Counted from the stretch's first letter, positions 8,193 to 17,441 are shown. The stretch: 64,000 bases of DNA from Phytohabitans suffuscus (GCF_011764565.1 NZ_AP022871.1:806001-870000); one strand, 5' to 3'. Notes: generated from the sequence alone by a model not told the origin. Made by a program: numbers and translations.

Positions 8193-8563
8193 CCGGCCCC
8201 GGCGGCGGGCGCTCGCTCGCGGACCGCCAGGCCGCCCTGGTGGCGGCGCTCGTGGCGGGCGCGCCGATCCCGGACGGCTTCGACCCCCGGCTGGTCGGCA
8301 CCGCGCGGCGGGCCCTGCTGCGCAAGCGGTCCGGCGAGGTGGCGCGGCACTGGCCGGTGCTCGCGGCGTCGTTCGGCGCGCGGTGGCCGGCGGTCTTCGC
8401 CGAGTGGGGCGACGGCCGCCCGACCCAGGGCTCCTTCCAGGACGGTCTGGCCCTGGCCCGTTCGCTGGCGCTGACCGGCGCGGCCGCCGAGGAGCTGGCC
8501 GAGCGCGAGAAGGCCCTGCGCCCCCGCACCCGCCTGTCCCGGCTGCTGCGCCGCGCGCGCTGA
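8189..8563 (+). CDS. Small protein, probable partner of the DUF692 enzyme
   Basis: This 124-residue protein has no clear membrane segment or catalytic motif. Its middle (RRALLRKRSGEVARHWPVL then FGARWPAVFAEWGDG) is weakly reminiscent of the helical DUF2063-type partners that present substrates to MNIO enzymes, and such genes normally follow the enzyme gene as this one does. The GTG start overlaps the DUF692 stop (GTGA), so synthesis should be coupled. The C-terminus is very basic (LSRLLRRAR). Role assigned from gene order only. Confidence 0.6.
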   Translation: MTGPGGGRSLADRQAALVAALVAGAPIPDGFDPRLVGTARRALLRKRSGEVARHWPVLAASFGARWPAVFAEWGDGRPTQGSFQDGLALARSLALTGAAAEELAEREKALRPRTRLSRLLRRAR

Positions 8564-8636
8564 CCGCCGCACGCTGACCGCCCCGCGCGCTGACCGCCGC
8601 GCGGCCGCGAGGAGCGGCTGGTGGCAGGATCGGCGC

Positions 8637-9398
8637 ATGGATCTCGGACTTGCCGGACGCGTCTACGTCCTCACCGGTGCCTCGCGCGGTCTCGGGTACG
8701 CCACCGCCGAATGCCTCGTCGCGGACGGCGCGAGCGTCGTCGTCTCGGCCCGTTCCGCGCAGGCCGTGAGCGCGGCGGTCGAGCGGCTCGGCGCGCCGGA
8801 GCGGGCGATCGGCGTCGCCGCCGACCTGGGCGACCCGCTCGCCGCCGAGCGGCTCATGACGGCGGCGCGGGAGCGGTTCGGGCGGGTCGACGGCGCGCTG
8901 ATCTCGGTGGGCGGCCCGCCGTGGGGCACCGCCGCCACGCTGGAGGACGCGCAGTGGCGCGAGTCGTTCGAGACGGTCTTCCTCGGCACGGTACGGCTGG
9001 CCCGCACCGCGGCCGAGACGATCGGCCGCGACGGCGCCATCGGCCTGGTCCTGTCCACGTCGGTGCGCAGCCCGCTCGCCGGCCTCGGCCTCTCCAACGG
9101 CCTGCGCCCGGGCCTGGCCGGCGTGGCGAAGGACATGTCCGACGAGTACGCCCCGCGCGGCGTCCGCGTCTTCAGCCTCCTGCCCGGCCGCATCCTCACC
9201 GACCGCAACCGCGAGCTGTTCGCCGCGACCGGCGATCCCGAGCGGGCGCGGCTGGAGGCCGAGGCGGCGATCCCGATGGGCCGGCTGGGCGAGCCGGCGG
9301 AGTTCGGGCGGGTGGCCGCGTTCCTGCTCTCGCCGGCCGCCAGCTACCTGACCGGCCTGTCGGTCCCGGTCGACGGCGGCGCCGTGCGCGCCCTGTGA
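8637..9398 (+). CDS. SDR-family protein lacking the catalytic tyrosine
   Basis: The protein has 253 residues with a Rossmann fold and the nucleotide-binding motif TGASRGLG at about 14-21. The expected YxxxK is replaced: after the Ser strand (VLSTSVRSP) the helix reads LSNGLRPGLAGVAKDM, with Asn where Tyr should be but the Lys retained. This variant is known in a subgroup of ketoacyl-reductase-like SDRs whose activity is unclear. The start is ATG. The stop overlaps the next gene by GTGA, suggesting co-translation with the DNA glycosylase; the pairing has no obvious biochemical logic. Confidence 0.8.
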   Translation: MDLGLAGRVYVLTGASRGLGYATAECLVADGASVVVSARSAQAVSAAVERLGAPERAIGVAADLGDPLAAERLMTAARERFGRVDGALISVGGPPWGTAATLEDAQWRESFETVFLGTVRLARTAAETIGRDGAIGLVLSTSVRSPLAGLGLSNGLRPGLAGVAKDMSDEYAPRGVRVFSLLPGRILTDRNRELFAATGDPERARLEAEAAIPMGRLGEPAEFGRVAAFLLSPAASYLTGLSVPVDGGAVRAL

Positions 9399-9946
9399 AG
9401 CCGACCAGGCAGCAGCTCGCCGCCGCGGCCGACCGCACGATCCCGGACGTGCTCGCGCCAGGGCTGGCGGTGCTGTTCAGCGGCATCAACCCCGGCCTGT
9501 ACTCCGCCGCCACCGGCCGTCACTTCGCCCGCCCCGGCAACCGCTTCTGGCCGGCGCTGCACCGATCGGGGTTCACGCCCCGGCTGCTGCGGCCGGACGA
9601 GCAGGAGGAGCTGCTCACCTACGGGCTGGGCATCACCAACGTCGCCGACCGCGCCACCGCCCGCGCCGAGGAGCTCAGCACCGCCGAGCTGGTCGCCGGC
9701 GCCGGGCACCTGACCGCGAAGGTGCGCCGCTTTCACCCGCGATGGCTGGCGGTGGTGGGCGTGACCGCGTACCGGACCGCGTTTCGCCGCCCGAAGGCGA
9801 CCTTCGGCGCGCAGCCGGAGACGATCGGCACGACGCGGATCTGGGTGCTGCCCAACCCGAGCGGCCTCAACGCCCACTACACGCCGGACACGCTGGCCGC
9901 CGAGTTCGCCCTGCTGCGCCAGGCGGCTCAGGAGTCGGCGGCGTAG
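9395..9946 (+). CDS. mug: G/U mismatch-specific DNA glycosylase
   Basis: The protein has 183 residues and belongs to the uracil-DNA glycosylase superfamily, Mug/TDG branch. The first motif is GINPG near residue 30, followed by the family stretch HFARPGNRFW, and the second motif is NPSGLNAHYT near the C-terminus. It should remove uracil and related bases from G:U or G:T mismatches. The GTG start overlaps the SDR stop. The 3' end overlaps the convergent ABC exporter by 19 bases, so both genes share their terminal codons on opposite strands. Confidence 0.85.
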   Translation: MKPTRQQLAAAADRTIPDVLAPGLAVLFSGINPGLYSAATGRHFARPGNRFWPALHRSGFTPRLLRPDEQEELLTYGLGITNVADRATARAEELSTAELVAGAGHLTAKVRRFHPRWLAVVGVTAYRTAFRRPKATFGAQPETIGTTRIWVLPNPSGLNAHYTPDTLAAEFALLRQAAQESAA

Positions 9947-11880
9947 TCGCGGGGTGGGACGGTGACCGGCTCGGGGTGGTCGGTCTCGGCGTACGGCGCG
10001 GGCGAGTCGGCCACCGCGAACTGGGTGCGGTACAGCTCCGCGTACAGCCCGCCGACCGCGACGAGCTCCTCGTGGCGGCCGCGCTCGACGATCCTGCCCT
10101 CGTCGAGCACCAGGATCTGGTCGGCCTCGCGGACCGTGGAGAGCCGGTGGGCGATCACCAGCGCGGTGCGGCCGGCCAGGGCCACCGAGAGGGCGCGCTG
10201 CACGGCCGCCTCGGACTCGGAGTCGAGATGGGCGGTGGCCTCGTCGAGGATGACGATCGACGGCGCCTTGAGCAGCAGGCGGGCGATCGCGATGCGCTGC
10301 TTCTCGCCGCCGGAGAACCGGTAACCGCGCTCGCCGACCACCGTCTCCAGGCCGTCGGGCAGCGCGCGGACCAGATCCTCGACCTGGGCGCCGCGCAGCG
10401 CCGACCACAGCTCCTCGTCGGTGGCCTCGGGCCTGGCGTACCGCAGGTTTTCCGCGATGGTCTCGTGGAACAGGTGCGAGTCCTGGGTGACCACGCCGAT
10501 CTCGTCGCGCAGCGACTGCAGCGAGGCGTCACGGACGTCGACGCCGCCGACGAGCACCTGGCCGTCGGTCACGTCGTACACCCGGGAGACCAGCATCGAC
10601 GTGGTGCTCTTGCCGGCGCCGGAGGGGCCGACCAGCGCGACCATCTGCCCCGGCTCGACGGCGAACGAGACGCCGCGCAGCACCGGCTCGGAGACCGTGC
10701 GGTCGAGCGTCACGACGTCTTCCAGCGACGCGAGCGAGACCTCGGCGGCGGACGGGTAGCGGAACCGCACGTCGCGGAACTCCAGCCGGCCCGAGCCGGC
10801 CGGGATCGTGACCGCGCCGGGCCGCTCGGCGATCGACGGCTTCAGGTCGAGGATCTCGAAGACCCGGTCGAACGAGACGAGCGCGCTCATCACGTCGACC
10901 CGCACGTTGGACAGCGCGGTCAGCGGGCCGTACAGCCGGGTGAGCAGCAGCGCGAGCGTGACGACGGTGCCGGCGCTCACCGTGCCGTTGACAGCGAGCC
11001 AGCCGCCCAGCCCGTACGTCAGGGCCTGGGCCAGCGAGGCGACCAGCAGCATCGCGACGAAGAACGTGCGCGAGTACATCGCGGACTGGATGCCGATGTC
11101 GCGCACCCGCTCGGCCCGCTCGCCGAAGCGCTCGGCCTCGGTCTCCGGCCGCCCGAACAGCTTGACCAGCAGCGCGCCCGCCACGCCGAAGCGCTCGGTC
11201 ATCGTGGCGTTCATCTTCGCGTCGAGGTCGTAGCCCTCTTTGGTGATCTCGGCGAGGCGCTTGCCGACCCGCCGGGCCGGGATGATGAACAGCGGCAGCA
11301 TGACCAGCGACAGCGCGGTGATCTGCCACGAGAGGGTGAACATGACGGCGGCGGTGAGCACGAGCTGGATCACGTTGCTCACCACGCCGGAGAGCGTGGA
11401 CGTGAACGCCCGCTGGGCGCCGGTCACGTCGTTGTTGAGGCGGCTGACCAGCGCGCCGGTCTGGGTGCGGGTGAAGAACTGCAACGGCATCCGCTGCACG
11501 TGGTCGTAGACCCGGGTGCGCAGGTCGAGGATGATGCCCTCGCCGATGCGTGCCGAGTACCACCGCTGGGCGAGCGAGAGCAGCGCGTCGACGACCGCGA
11601 GGCCGGCGATGAGGAGGGCCAGCCGCACCACGACGGCGCCGGCGTCGTCGCCGCCGCGGGTGATCGTGTTGACCACGTCACCGGCGAGGACCGGGGTGGC
11701 GACCCCGATGCCCGCGGAGATCACGACGGTGACCAGGAACACGGCGATCTCGGCCCGGTAGGGCCGCGCGAACGCCAGGATGCGCTTGGCGGTGCCGCGG
11801 GCGAGCCGGTGGCCGGCCACCTTGTCCCGGGCGCGCATCGCCCGCAAGGTCTCCCAACCACCCATGCCGCCGTACGACAC
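9928..11880 (-). CDS. ABC exporter, fused permease and ATPase
   Basis: The protein has about 650 residues. The N-terminal half has about six membrane helices with the exporter coupling loop (SRLNNDVTGAQRAF); the C-terminal half is an ATPase with Walker A GPSGAGKST, signature FSGGEKQRI, Walker B SIVILDEATAHLD and the switch His in VIAHRLS. It exports an unknown lipid, drug or peptide, probably as a homodimer. GTG 11880 is preferred because GGAGGT lies seven bases upstream; a GTG at 11889 would overlap that ribosome-binding site. The 3' end overlaps mug. Confidence 0.85.
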   Translation of the reverse strand: MSYGGMGGWETLRAMRARDKVAGHRLARGTAKRILAFARPYRAEIAVFLVTVVISAGIGVATPVLAGDVVNTITRGGDDAGAVVVRLALLIAGLAVVDALLSLAQRWYSARIGEGIILDLRTRVYDHVQRMPLQFFTRTQTGALVSRLNNDVTGAQRAFTSTLSGVVSNVIQLVLTAAVMFTLSWQITALSLVMLPLFIIPARRVGKRLAEITKEGYDLDAKMNATMTERFGVAGALLVKLFGRPETEAERFGERAERVRDIGIQSAMYSRTFFVAMLLVASLAQALTYGLGGWLAVNGTVSAGTVVTLALLLTRLYGPLTALSNVRVDVMSALVSFDRVFEILDLKPSIAERPGAVTIPAGSGRLEFRDVRFRYPSAAEVSLASLEDVVTLDRTVSEPVLRGVSFAVEPGQMVALVGPSGAGKSTTSMLVSRVYDVTDGQVLVGGVDVRDASLQSLRDEIGVVTQDSHLFHETIAENLRYARPEATDEELWSALRGAQVEDLVRALPDGLETVVGERGYRFSGGEKQRIAIARLLLKAPSIVILDEATAHLDSESEAAVQRALSVALAGRTALVIAHRLSTVREADQILVLDEGRIVERGRHEELVAVGGLYAELYRTQFAVADSPAPYAETDHPEPVTVPPRDYAADS

Positions 11881-12002
11881 GCGCGTCACCTCCGCGTCAG
11901 TCCTGGGACAAGTCTCCGTCCCCGGTATGACAGAACCAGCCAGGTAAGCGCGTTCTTCCCGGTGAACCCTTACTCAGCCGGGACGCCGCCGGGCCCGGAT
12001 CG

Positions 12003-12766
12003 TCACTCGCCCAAGCCGGCGAGGTCGCGGAAGCGGCGCACCTGGGCCTCGCGCTCGGCCAGGTCCTGCTCCTCGTACCGGCGGTCGGCGGCGGCCGCGA
12101 GCAGGGCCTTCACCTCGACGACCGCGGCTCGGGGGAGGCGAGCACGGCGGCGGCGAGGTCGCGTGCCGCGCCGTCGAGATCGGCCCGGGGCACGACGAGG
12201 TTGGCCAGGCCGAGCCGCTCGGCCTCCGCGGCGCCCATGCGGCGACCGGTGACGCAGATCTCCAGGGCGCGCGCGTAGCCGACGAGCTCCAACAGGCGTT
12301 TGGTGCCGCCGAGATCGGGTACCAGACCGAGCGTGACCTCGGCCATGGACAGTTGCGCGTCGTCGGCGAGTACGCGCAGATCACACGCCAAGGCGAGCTG
12401 GAATCCGGCGCCGATCGCATGACCCTGGACGGCGGCGACGCTAACGATGTCCGGCCGTCTGAACCACGTGAATCCCATTTGAAATGCGTGAATGCGATCC
12501 ACGCTTTCCTCTGGGGTGAGGCGGGCCATCTCCGTGAAAGAATTCGTCCCTTCACCACTCACTAGTGAAAGGTCCAGCCCGGCGGAGAAGGCCCGGCCCT
12601 CGGCCCGAACGATTACGACCCGCACATCGCCGGGCAGGTCGCGGGAGAAGTGTGACAACGCCGTCCACATCGCGGGCGTTTGCGCGTTGAGCACGTCGGG
12701 CCGGCACAACGTCACAGTCGCGACCGGCCCGGCGCATTCCAGCCGAACACCGCTGTCGACGGTCAT
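12003..12766 (-). CDS. Enoyl-CoA hydratase/isomerase, frameshifted as read
   Basis: The crotonase fold is clear: oxyanion-hole motif AFSAGLDLSL, the second motif GHAIGAGFQLALACD, and the acid SMAEVTLGLVPD. It should act on an acyl-CoA substrate. As read the frame stops at 12110 after SPEPRSSR. One extra C in the run at 12131-12135 would continue it into VVEVKALLAAAADRRYEEQD and REAQVRRFRDLAG, a normal family C-terminus, ending at 12003. I give this full span. The fault looks like consensus error rather than decay. The start codon is uncertain: ATG 12766 has no clear ribosome-binding site. Confidence 0.75.
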
Positions 12767-12812
12767 CGGGGGGATTCCGACAGCGGCAGGGTGCCGAACA
12801 GGCGAATGGCTC

Positions 12813-13040
12813 TCACGCCTTCTTGCGGCGACGCGCACCGCCGCGCTGGCGGAGCTGCACGCCCGACTCGGTCAGGACCCGGTGCACGAACCCGTACGAA
12901 CGGCCGGTGGAGGCCGCCAGAGCACGAATGCTCTCGCCGGACGTATACCGCTTGACCAGGTCTTTAGCGAGCGTCTGCCGCTCGGCCCCGACGATCCGGC
13001 GACCCTTCTCAGTGCTGGTGGCTGTGCCGGTGGCTGCCAT
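12813..13040 (-). CDS. Small helix-turn-helix DNA-binding protein
   Basis: The protein has 75 residues and is basic at the C-terminus (GGARRRKKA). The core, LAKDLVKRYTSGESIRALAA followed by STGRSYGFVHRVLTESG, is a helix-turn-helix of the resolvase/Hin type. The protein is strongly conserved in actinomycetes; I know of no assigned role. The ATG has a good ribosome-binding site (GAGGAA) six bases upstream. It lies just upstream of the enoyl-CoA hydratase on the same strand. Confidence 0.8.
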   Translation of the reverse strand: MAATGTATSTEKGRRIVGAERQTLAKDLVKRYTSGESIRALAASTGRSYGFVHRVLTESGVQLRQRGGARRRKKA

Positions 13041-13182
13041 GTTGATTCCTCACGTCCCAGACTGTGCGGTTTCTTTGCGGTCCTGTCTATTAGACCGCCT
13101 CGAACGATCATGCGCTAGATATCAACCCTTCGCCAAGCGACACGCACACCTTGTCGCCTACCCGATACCGTGGTGCGCCGTG

Positions 13183-14363
13183 ATGAGCGAAGCGCGGGTG
13201 ACGCGGTGGGACCTGTTCGTGTGGCTGGCTCTTGCCGCCGCCGGACTCGCGTTCACCTGGCTGGCGGTACGGTTCGCGAGTCCACTCGGGACCGATGCCG
13301 CCCCTTTCCTGGGCACGTACCGACCTAACGTCAGACCGTCATCTCTGCTCGCGCCGGTGGTGGCCGCGGTCGTGCTCAGCGTGGCCGCGCGCGGCTGGTG
13401 GGACCGGGTTTCCTGGCCGATTGTGCTGCTCACCGGCTATCTCGCCGGCCTAATGTGGACCGTTGCATTGGCCGTTGTCAACGGTGAGCGCGGCTTGTAC
13501 GGACCCGCCGACCACCCCGGCGAGCCGCCCGGCCCGGCCCTTGTGCTGCGCTGGATCCACCGCGCCGGCCTCACCGACCCGCTCGCCGTGGGGCTGCTGC
13601 TGACCGCCGCCGGCGCCCTGCTCGTACCACTCGTCCTGGTGGCCGTGCGCAACGGCTGCGGCGACCTGGAGGCCCGCCGCTACCTACCCGTGGTGGCGCT
13701 CGCCCCGTACGCCATCTGGGTGGCGGCCAGCCTCGACGCCCTGGTCGCGGTGCTCGTCGCGGCGATGGTGGCGGCCGGCGCGTGGGCCAGCGACCACCGG
13801 CGCACCGGCCCGAAGGCGGGTGCCGGGGCGATCCTCGCCGGGCTGCTGCTGGGCGCCGCGGCGATGTTCTCGTTCGCCGTACCATGGATGGGCTTTTCTC
13901 TGGTTTGTCTGTATTTTGCGAGACGGCGGGCCGCGCTCAACTTCCTCACCGGCCTCGGCGCTCTCGTCCCCGTCGGCGTCGCGCAGCTGCTCGGCTTCCG
14001 CTGGGTCGACGGCCTGCTCGCCGCGCGAGGCGAACGCCCGGTGACCTGGTGGGGCGTGATCAGCCTCGCGGTCCTGCTCCTGGCCGCCGGCCCGGCGCTG
14101 GTCGCCAGCCTGCGCAAGATGCGCAACACACCCGGATGGCCGTTCCTGGTCGGCGCCGGCGCGGCCGTACTGTCCACTGTGCTCGCCGGCCTGGCCCGCG
14201 GCGGGGTGGAGCACGCCTGGCTCACGTTCTTCCCCTGGCTGACGGTCGCCGCCACCGCCCCCGAACGCCAGGCCGGCCCCCGGTCCCCTCCCCGCTGCTC
14301 CTGGTAGCCACCGGCGCGCTGGCGGCGATCGCGATCCGCGCGCTCCTCGCCCCCACCGCCTAG
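13183..14363 (+). CDS. Polytopic membrane protein, frameshifted as read
   Basis: About 393 residues with roughly ten hydrophobic helices, no signal motif and no known domain recognised. It may be a mannosyltransferase-like or polyprenyl-linked membrane protein, but no catalytic residue can be pointed to. As read the frame ends early at 14307 after PRSPPRCSW. One extra C in the run at 14277-14281 continues into VPSPLLLVATGALAAIAIRA, a final membrane helix, ending at 14363. Adjacent GTG 13180 and ATG 13183 are both possible starts. Confidence 0.6.
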
Positions 14364-14787
14364 GAAGCTCCCCGCGCCAGCGTTTTCTTGGGGTTGCTTT
14401 CCCGCGGCCTGACCCTCCGCGTCTTCACGACCCCAACCCCGAGCCGGCTACGCCGGCCCGCCGCGATCCCAGCGATGTTGATCCTTCACCCGAAACTCGC
14501 TGGTCAACCGAAATCGGGCGAACGATCACTACCCGGCATCTCTGGGCTCGCCCACAACGGATTCCCTCGGCCCGCGAGGGCCTGGATCATGCCGCTGTCG
14601 CGGCGCTGTCTCCTTGATCGACGCGAGCTGGACCGCGCCAAGCGGTGTCCGTGGCGAGCAACTACCCCTCCAGGACTCTGCTGGCGAATTCGAGGACTGC
14701 TGTGACCTGCGGAAACGTAGCCGGTCGGGGTCGAGGTGTGTGTGGCGGTTCGGGTTGTGGCGGCGTTCGCTGTTGGCTGGCTCTGGG

Positions 14788-14839
14788 CGGATCGTGGTAC
14801 CTGGCTGCCGTTGGAGGGGCAACTGTGTACCACGATCCG
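14788..14839. repeat. REP-like hairpin, family A copy 1
   Basis: Arms of 13 bases pair perfectly (14788-14800, CGGATCGTGGTAC, with 14827-14839) around a 26-base loop. The arm sequence recurs in hairpins at 15004-15051 and 51890-51937, and a half copy lies at 15418-15428. Confidence 0.75.
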
Positions 14840-15003
14840 TGTCTTGGGTTGATCCCGAAGCGTCGATCATGGGAAAGAGGGGCGGGCCCCGGAAGATCGC
14901 TGGAGACCTTCCGGGGTCAGGTTTCGGGTCTGTCCACAGTGGCCTCTGCGCTTTCCGCCGGTCTGTCCGCGCCGGTGTGGAGGCTGGGGGGTCGGTTTCG
15001 GCG

Positions 15004-15051
15004 GATCGTGGTACGGATCCGCCCCTCTGGGGGCAGTTTCATACCACGATC
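15004..15051. repeat. REP-like hairpin, family A copy 2
   Basis: GATCGTGGTA (15004-15013) pairs with TACCACGATC (15042-15051). The loop contains a second, inner stem (GCCCC/GGGGC), so the folded form would be long. It is the counterpart of the hairpin at 51890-51937. Confidence 0.7.
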
Positions 15052-15238
15052 TGTTGCCGGGAGTCCCGCATTCGAGGGCAGGCGCCGAATTCGTCTGGTT
15101 TGTTCTCCTCGTCTGGGTGATCGTGAGCCTCAGCCAGCCAGTGAGGACGAGCCGGAAGCCGCCCGGTCGCTCGCCGAACTGGCGCCGGCCGCTTTCCGCC
15201 CGATTCGCCCGCCCCGTGCAGGGCGCGAGGGATCGGTT

Positions 15239-15297
15239 CCAGCTGATCATGGACGCGAGCCGCCCTCACACGGCAACCGCCGTCCACGATCAGCTGG
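15239..15297. repeat. REP-like hairpin, family E
   Basis: CCAGCTGATCATGGAC (15239-15254) pairs with 15282-15297 over 16 positions with a single G-U type mismatch, around a 27-base loop. A degenerate right half is seen again at about 17201-17222. Confidence 0.7.
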
Positions 15298-15533
15298 CCA
15301 ACGACGACAAACCAGGCGGTTTCGGTGGCGACACCGCCGTATGCGCGACCCCGGCCGTCTCGCCGTCCACTCAACCCTGACCGCGAAAGCTCTTTAAGTC
15401 TCATAGGGGCGGATCTGTACCACGATCCCCGAAACCGAATCCCGGCCTTGCGGCAAGCTGACAAACCAGCAGAAACCGGCGACTCCGAAAGCCTTTGTAG
15501 AACCAGCCCTGACGCCTATCCAACCTGGCTTGG

Positions 15534-17100
15534 GATCTTGACGACTTAGGGTTTGTGCTCGACTTTCGTAGTTTTGTTGATCTATGCGGCGGCTTCTGCC
15601 CAGGCCGGGTGTACGGCGAGGATTTCGTCGTGGGTGGGTTTTCGGGGCTTGTCGGCACGAAATCGGGCGGTGATGAGGGTGCGGCGGAGTTTGATGATCA
15701 TGTCGTGGTAGGCGGGTTGGGTTTTGGTGGTGTACCAGGGGCGGCTGCTCGGCGTTGGGTGGCGAGGTCTGGGTGGTGGCCGTGCAGGGTGTACCAGCAG
15801 ACGGTCAGGGACTGGGTGATCAGTCCGAAGGGGACGGTGCGGGTGACGGCGGTGGGGTGCGGTTGCGGGCTTGGCCGACGCCGGTGGTTTGTTTGGCGTC
15901 TTCGATCATGACTTCGATGGACCAGCGGGCGGCGTAGCGGGCCACGATGTGTTCGGGGTGGCTGGTGAGGTCGGTGGTGACCAGGGCCAGGTCGTAGCCG
16001 GTGCTGGTTTTGCTGTCCGGGTCGCGGATGAGGATGACGCGGATGGCTTGGCTGCGGTAGGCGCCGTACCACAGGCGGGTGATCTGGGCGATGTGGATGG
16101 TGTCGGTGCGGCCGTAGCGGCGCACGGTGGTGGGTGTGAAGGTGGCGGTGGCCGCGAGGTCGGCGGGTTTGCCCAGGCGGGTGCCGATCCGGCGGGGTCG
16201 GCCGCGGGCGCCGGGGATGGGTTGGGCGATGGCGTTGAGGCAGGCGTTGGCGCGTAGCCGGCTGGTCAGGGTGACACCGGGTGGGAAGGCGCGTTGGCGG
16301 GTCTTGCCGACGGTGGCGCCGGCCGGGCCGGCGGCGCTGGCGTACCAGGCGTCGGCCACGACGTCGATCTGCCGGTGCGGGTAGGCGGCGGCGATCCGGG
16401 TGACCAGGCGGCCGGCCAGCACTTGTGGGGTGGGGCCGGTCTTGGTGCACAAGGCGAAAGCCACCGGTAACGCGACCGGCCGGTCGGTGAACGGCAGCCA
16501 CAGTACGACCGCGGCGATCACCCACCGGTTACCCCACCCGGTGGCGTCCCGGCGTTTGCTGGTGGCGGCGCCGTCGTGCCACCAGCCGGTGGCGTACACC
16601 TTGCGGCCGGATCGGCGAAACAGGGTGTCGTCCACCGCGATCAGCATCGCCGCGTCAGCCGGCAGCAGCTGCTCGACGATGACGGCCAGCACGGCCATGC
16701 CGAGGGCGTCGGCGCACCAGCGGGCACGGGAGAAGAACCAGTGGGCCTTGGCGTGGTGCCATACCCCAGCCAGCCCAGCCGCGGTCAACATACCGGTCAC
16801 GGTGTGTCGACCCGGCTGAGCGATCATCCCGGCCACCAACACCGCGAAGGTCCGGAACGTAGGCGCGGTGAAACACGGCCCGAGCGTCTGCAACAACGTA
16901 GCGAACGACGGCGGTAAAGTCTCGAACTGGAGCATCGGCGGCACTCTTCACGAAGAGGTACAAAGGCAACCGCCGATGCTCCTTCACACCTCGGACCGAC
17001 CCCACCCAGCCACGCCGCTGACCACGCCTACTTCACCCTCCCGAGGCACCAAAAGTGCGAAAGTCGAGGGGTTCGTGTTCGACCCTAAATCGTCAAGATC
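15534..17100. mobile_element. IS701-like insertion sequence (about 1.57 kb)
   Basis: The ends are inverted repeats: 15534-15552 (GATCTTGACGACTTAGGGT) and 17082-17100, with one mismatch in 19. A shared inner block CTCGACTTTCG follows each end. One transposase gene fills the element. GATC at both edges may be a 4-bp target duplication, a length expected for IS701-type elements, or part of the repeats. Joining the flanks with one GATC recreates a hairpin (15524-15535 pairing with 17110-17121), so the element seems to have entered the loop of a pre-existing palindrome. Confidence 0.75.
15582..16944 (-). CDS. IS701-like DDE transposase, two frameshifts as read
   Basis: About 454 residues when corrected. 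The DDE residues are visible: Asp in LIAVDDTLFRRSGRKV, Asp in DVVADAWYAS, and Glu in IEVMIEDAKQTTGVGQ, the last being typical of IS701-type enzymes. As read, the frame ends at 15820 after QARNRTPPPS. One extra base in the G run at 15854-15857 restores TAVTRTVPFGLITQSLTVCW, and a second in the run at 15738-15741 restores WYTTKTQPAYHDMIIKLRRT to a stop at 15582. Each looks like a single-base loss. If real, the element is dead; I suspect consensus error. Confidence 0.75.
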
Positions 17101-17379
17101 TGGAGTACCTCCCGAGCCAGGGTGCAGGTCCCGTCCCACCCTGACCTGCGCGGACGGCTACTTTCTACTGATTTGTCTGCCTGTCGCGGAGGGGCAACCC
17201 CCGTCCACAATCAGCTAACCAGCTGGGACAAACCAGGTGATCTCGACGCTGCCGCCGCATGCGCAACCCCGGCCGCGACCGACACTAACCGCGCGGCATC
17301 GCCCTGCGCGTTGCAGAACTCAACCCCGCCCATCGGGCGGTGGGACGGTTGATCGCGCCCGCGTCGGCCGATGTCCGCT

Positions 17380-17441
17380 GTTGATCAGGGACTTTATGGC
17401 GAGACACGCCGGTCGACACGCCCACCAAGTCCCTGATCAAC
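17380..17441. repeat. REP-like hairpin, family C copy 1
   Basis: GTTGATCAGGGACTT (17380-17394) pairs perfectly with 17427-17441 around a 32-base loop. An inverted copy, including most of the loop, is at 63090-63151, some 46 kb away. Confidence 0.8.

Larger units (their letters stand above)
14908..15395 (+). repeat. Long spacer duplication, copy 1
   Basis: This block matches, in inverted orientation, 51684-52024. Shared landmarks in the same order are the TGTCCAC segment, GTGTGGAGGCTGGGGG, the family-A hairpin, GTCTGGTTTGTTCTCCTCG, GACAAACCAGGCG and GACCGCGAAAGCTC. This copy carries about 140 extra bases (about 15135-15285) that include one arm of the hairpin at 15239-15297. It does not appear to be coding. 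Confidence 0.7.
14364..15533. other. Gene-free repeat island, left of the IS element
   Basis: I see no credible gene in these 1.2 kb; every open frame here is explained by repeats. It holds a partial 56-bp repeat (14401-14421), hairpins at 14788-14839, 15004-15051 and 15239-15297, and a block duplicated near 51.7-52.0 kb. The base composition is less GC-biased than the surrounding genes. Confidence 0.75.

Noticed and set aside
14645-15397. Open frames in the repeat island left of the IS element
   Set aside because: Translations match those of the duplicated block near 51.8 kb in a different context and span hairpins; no ribosome-binding site or domain.
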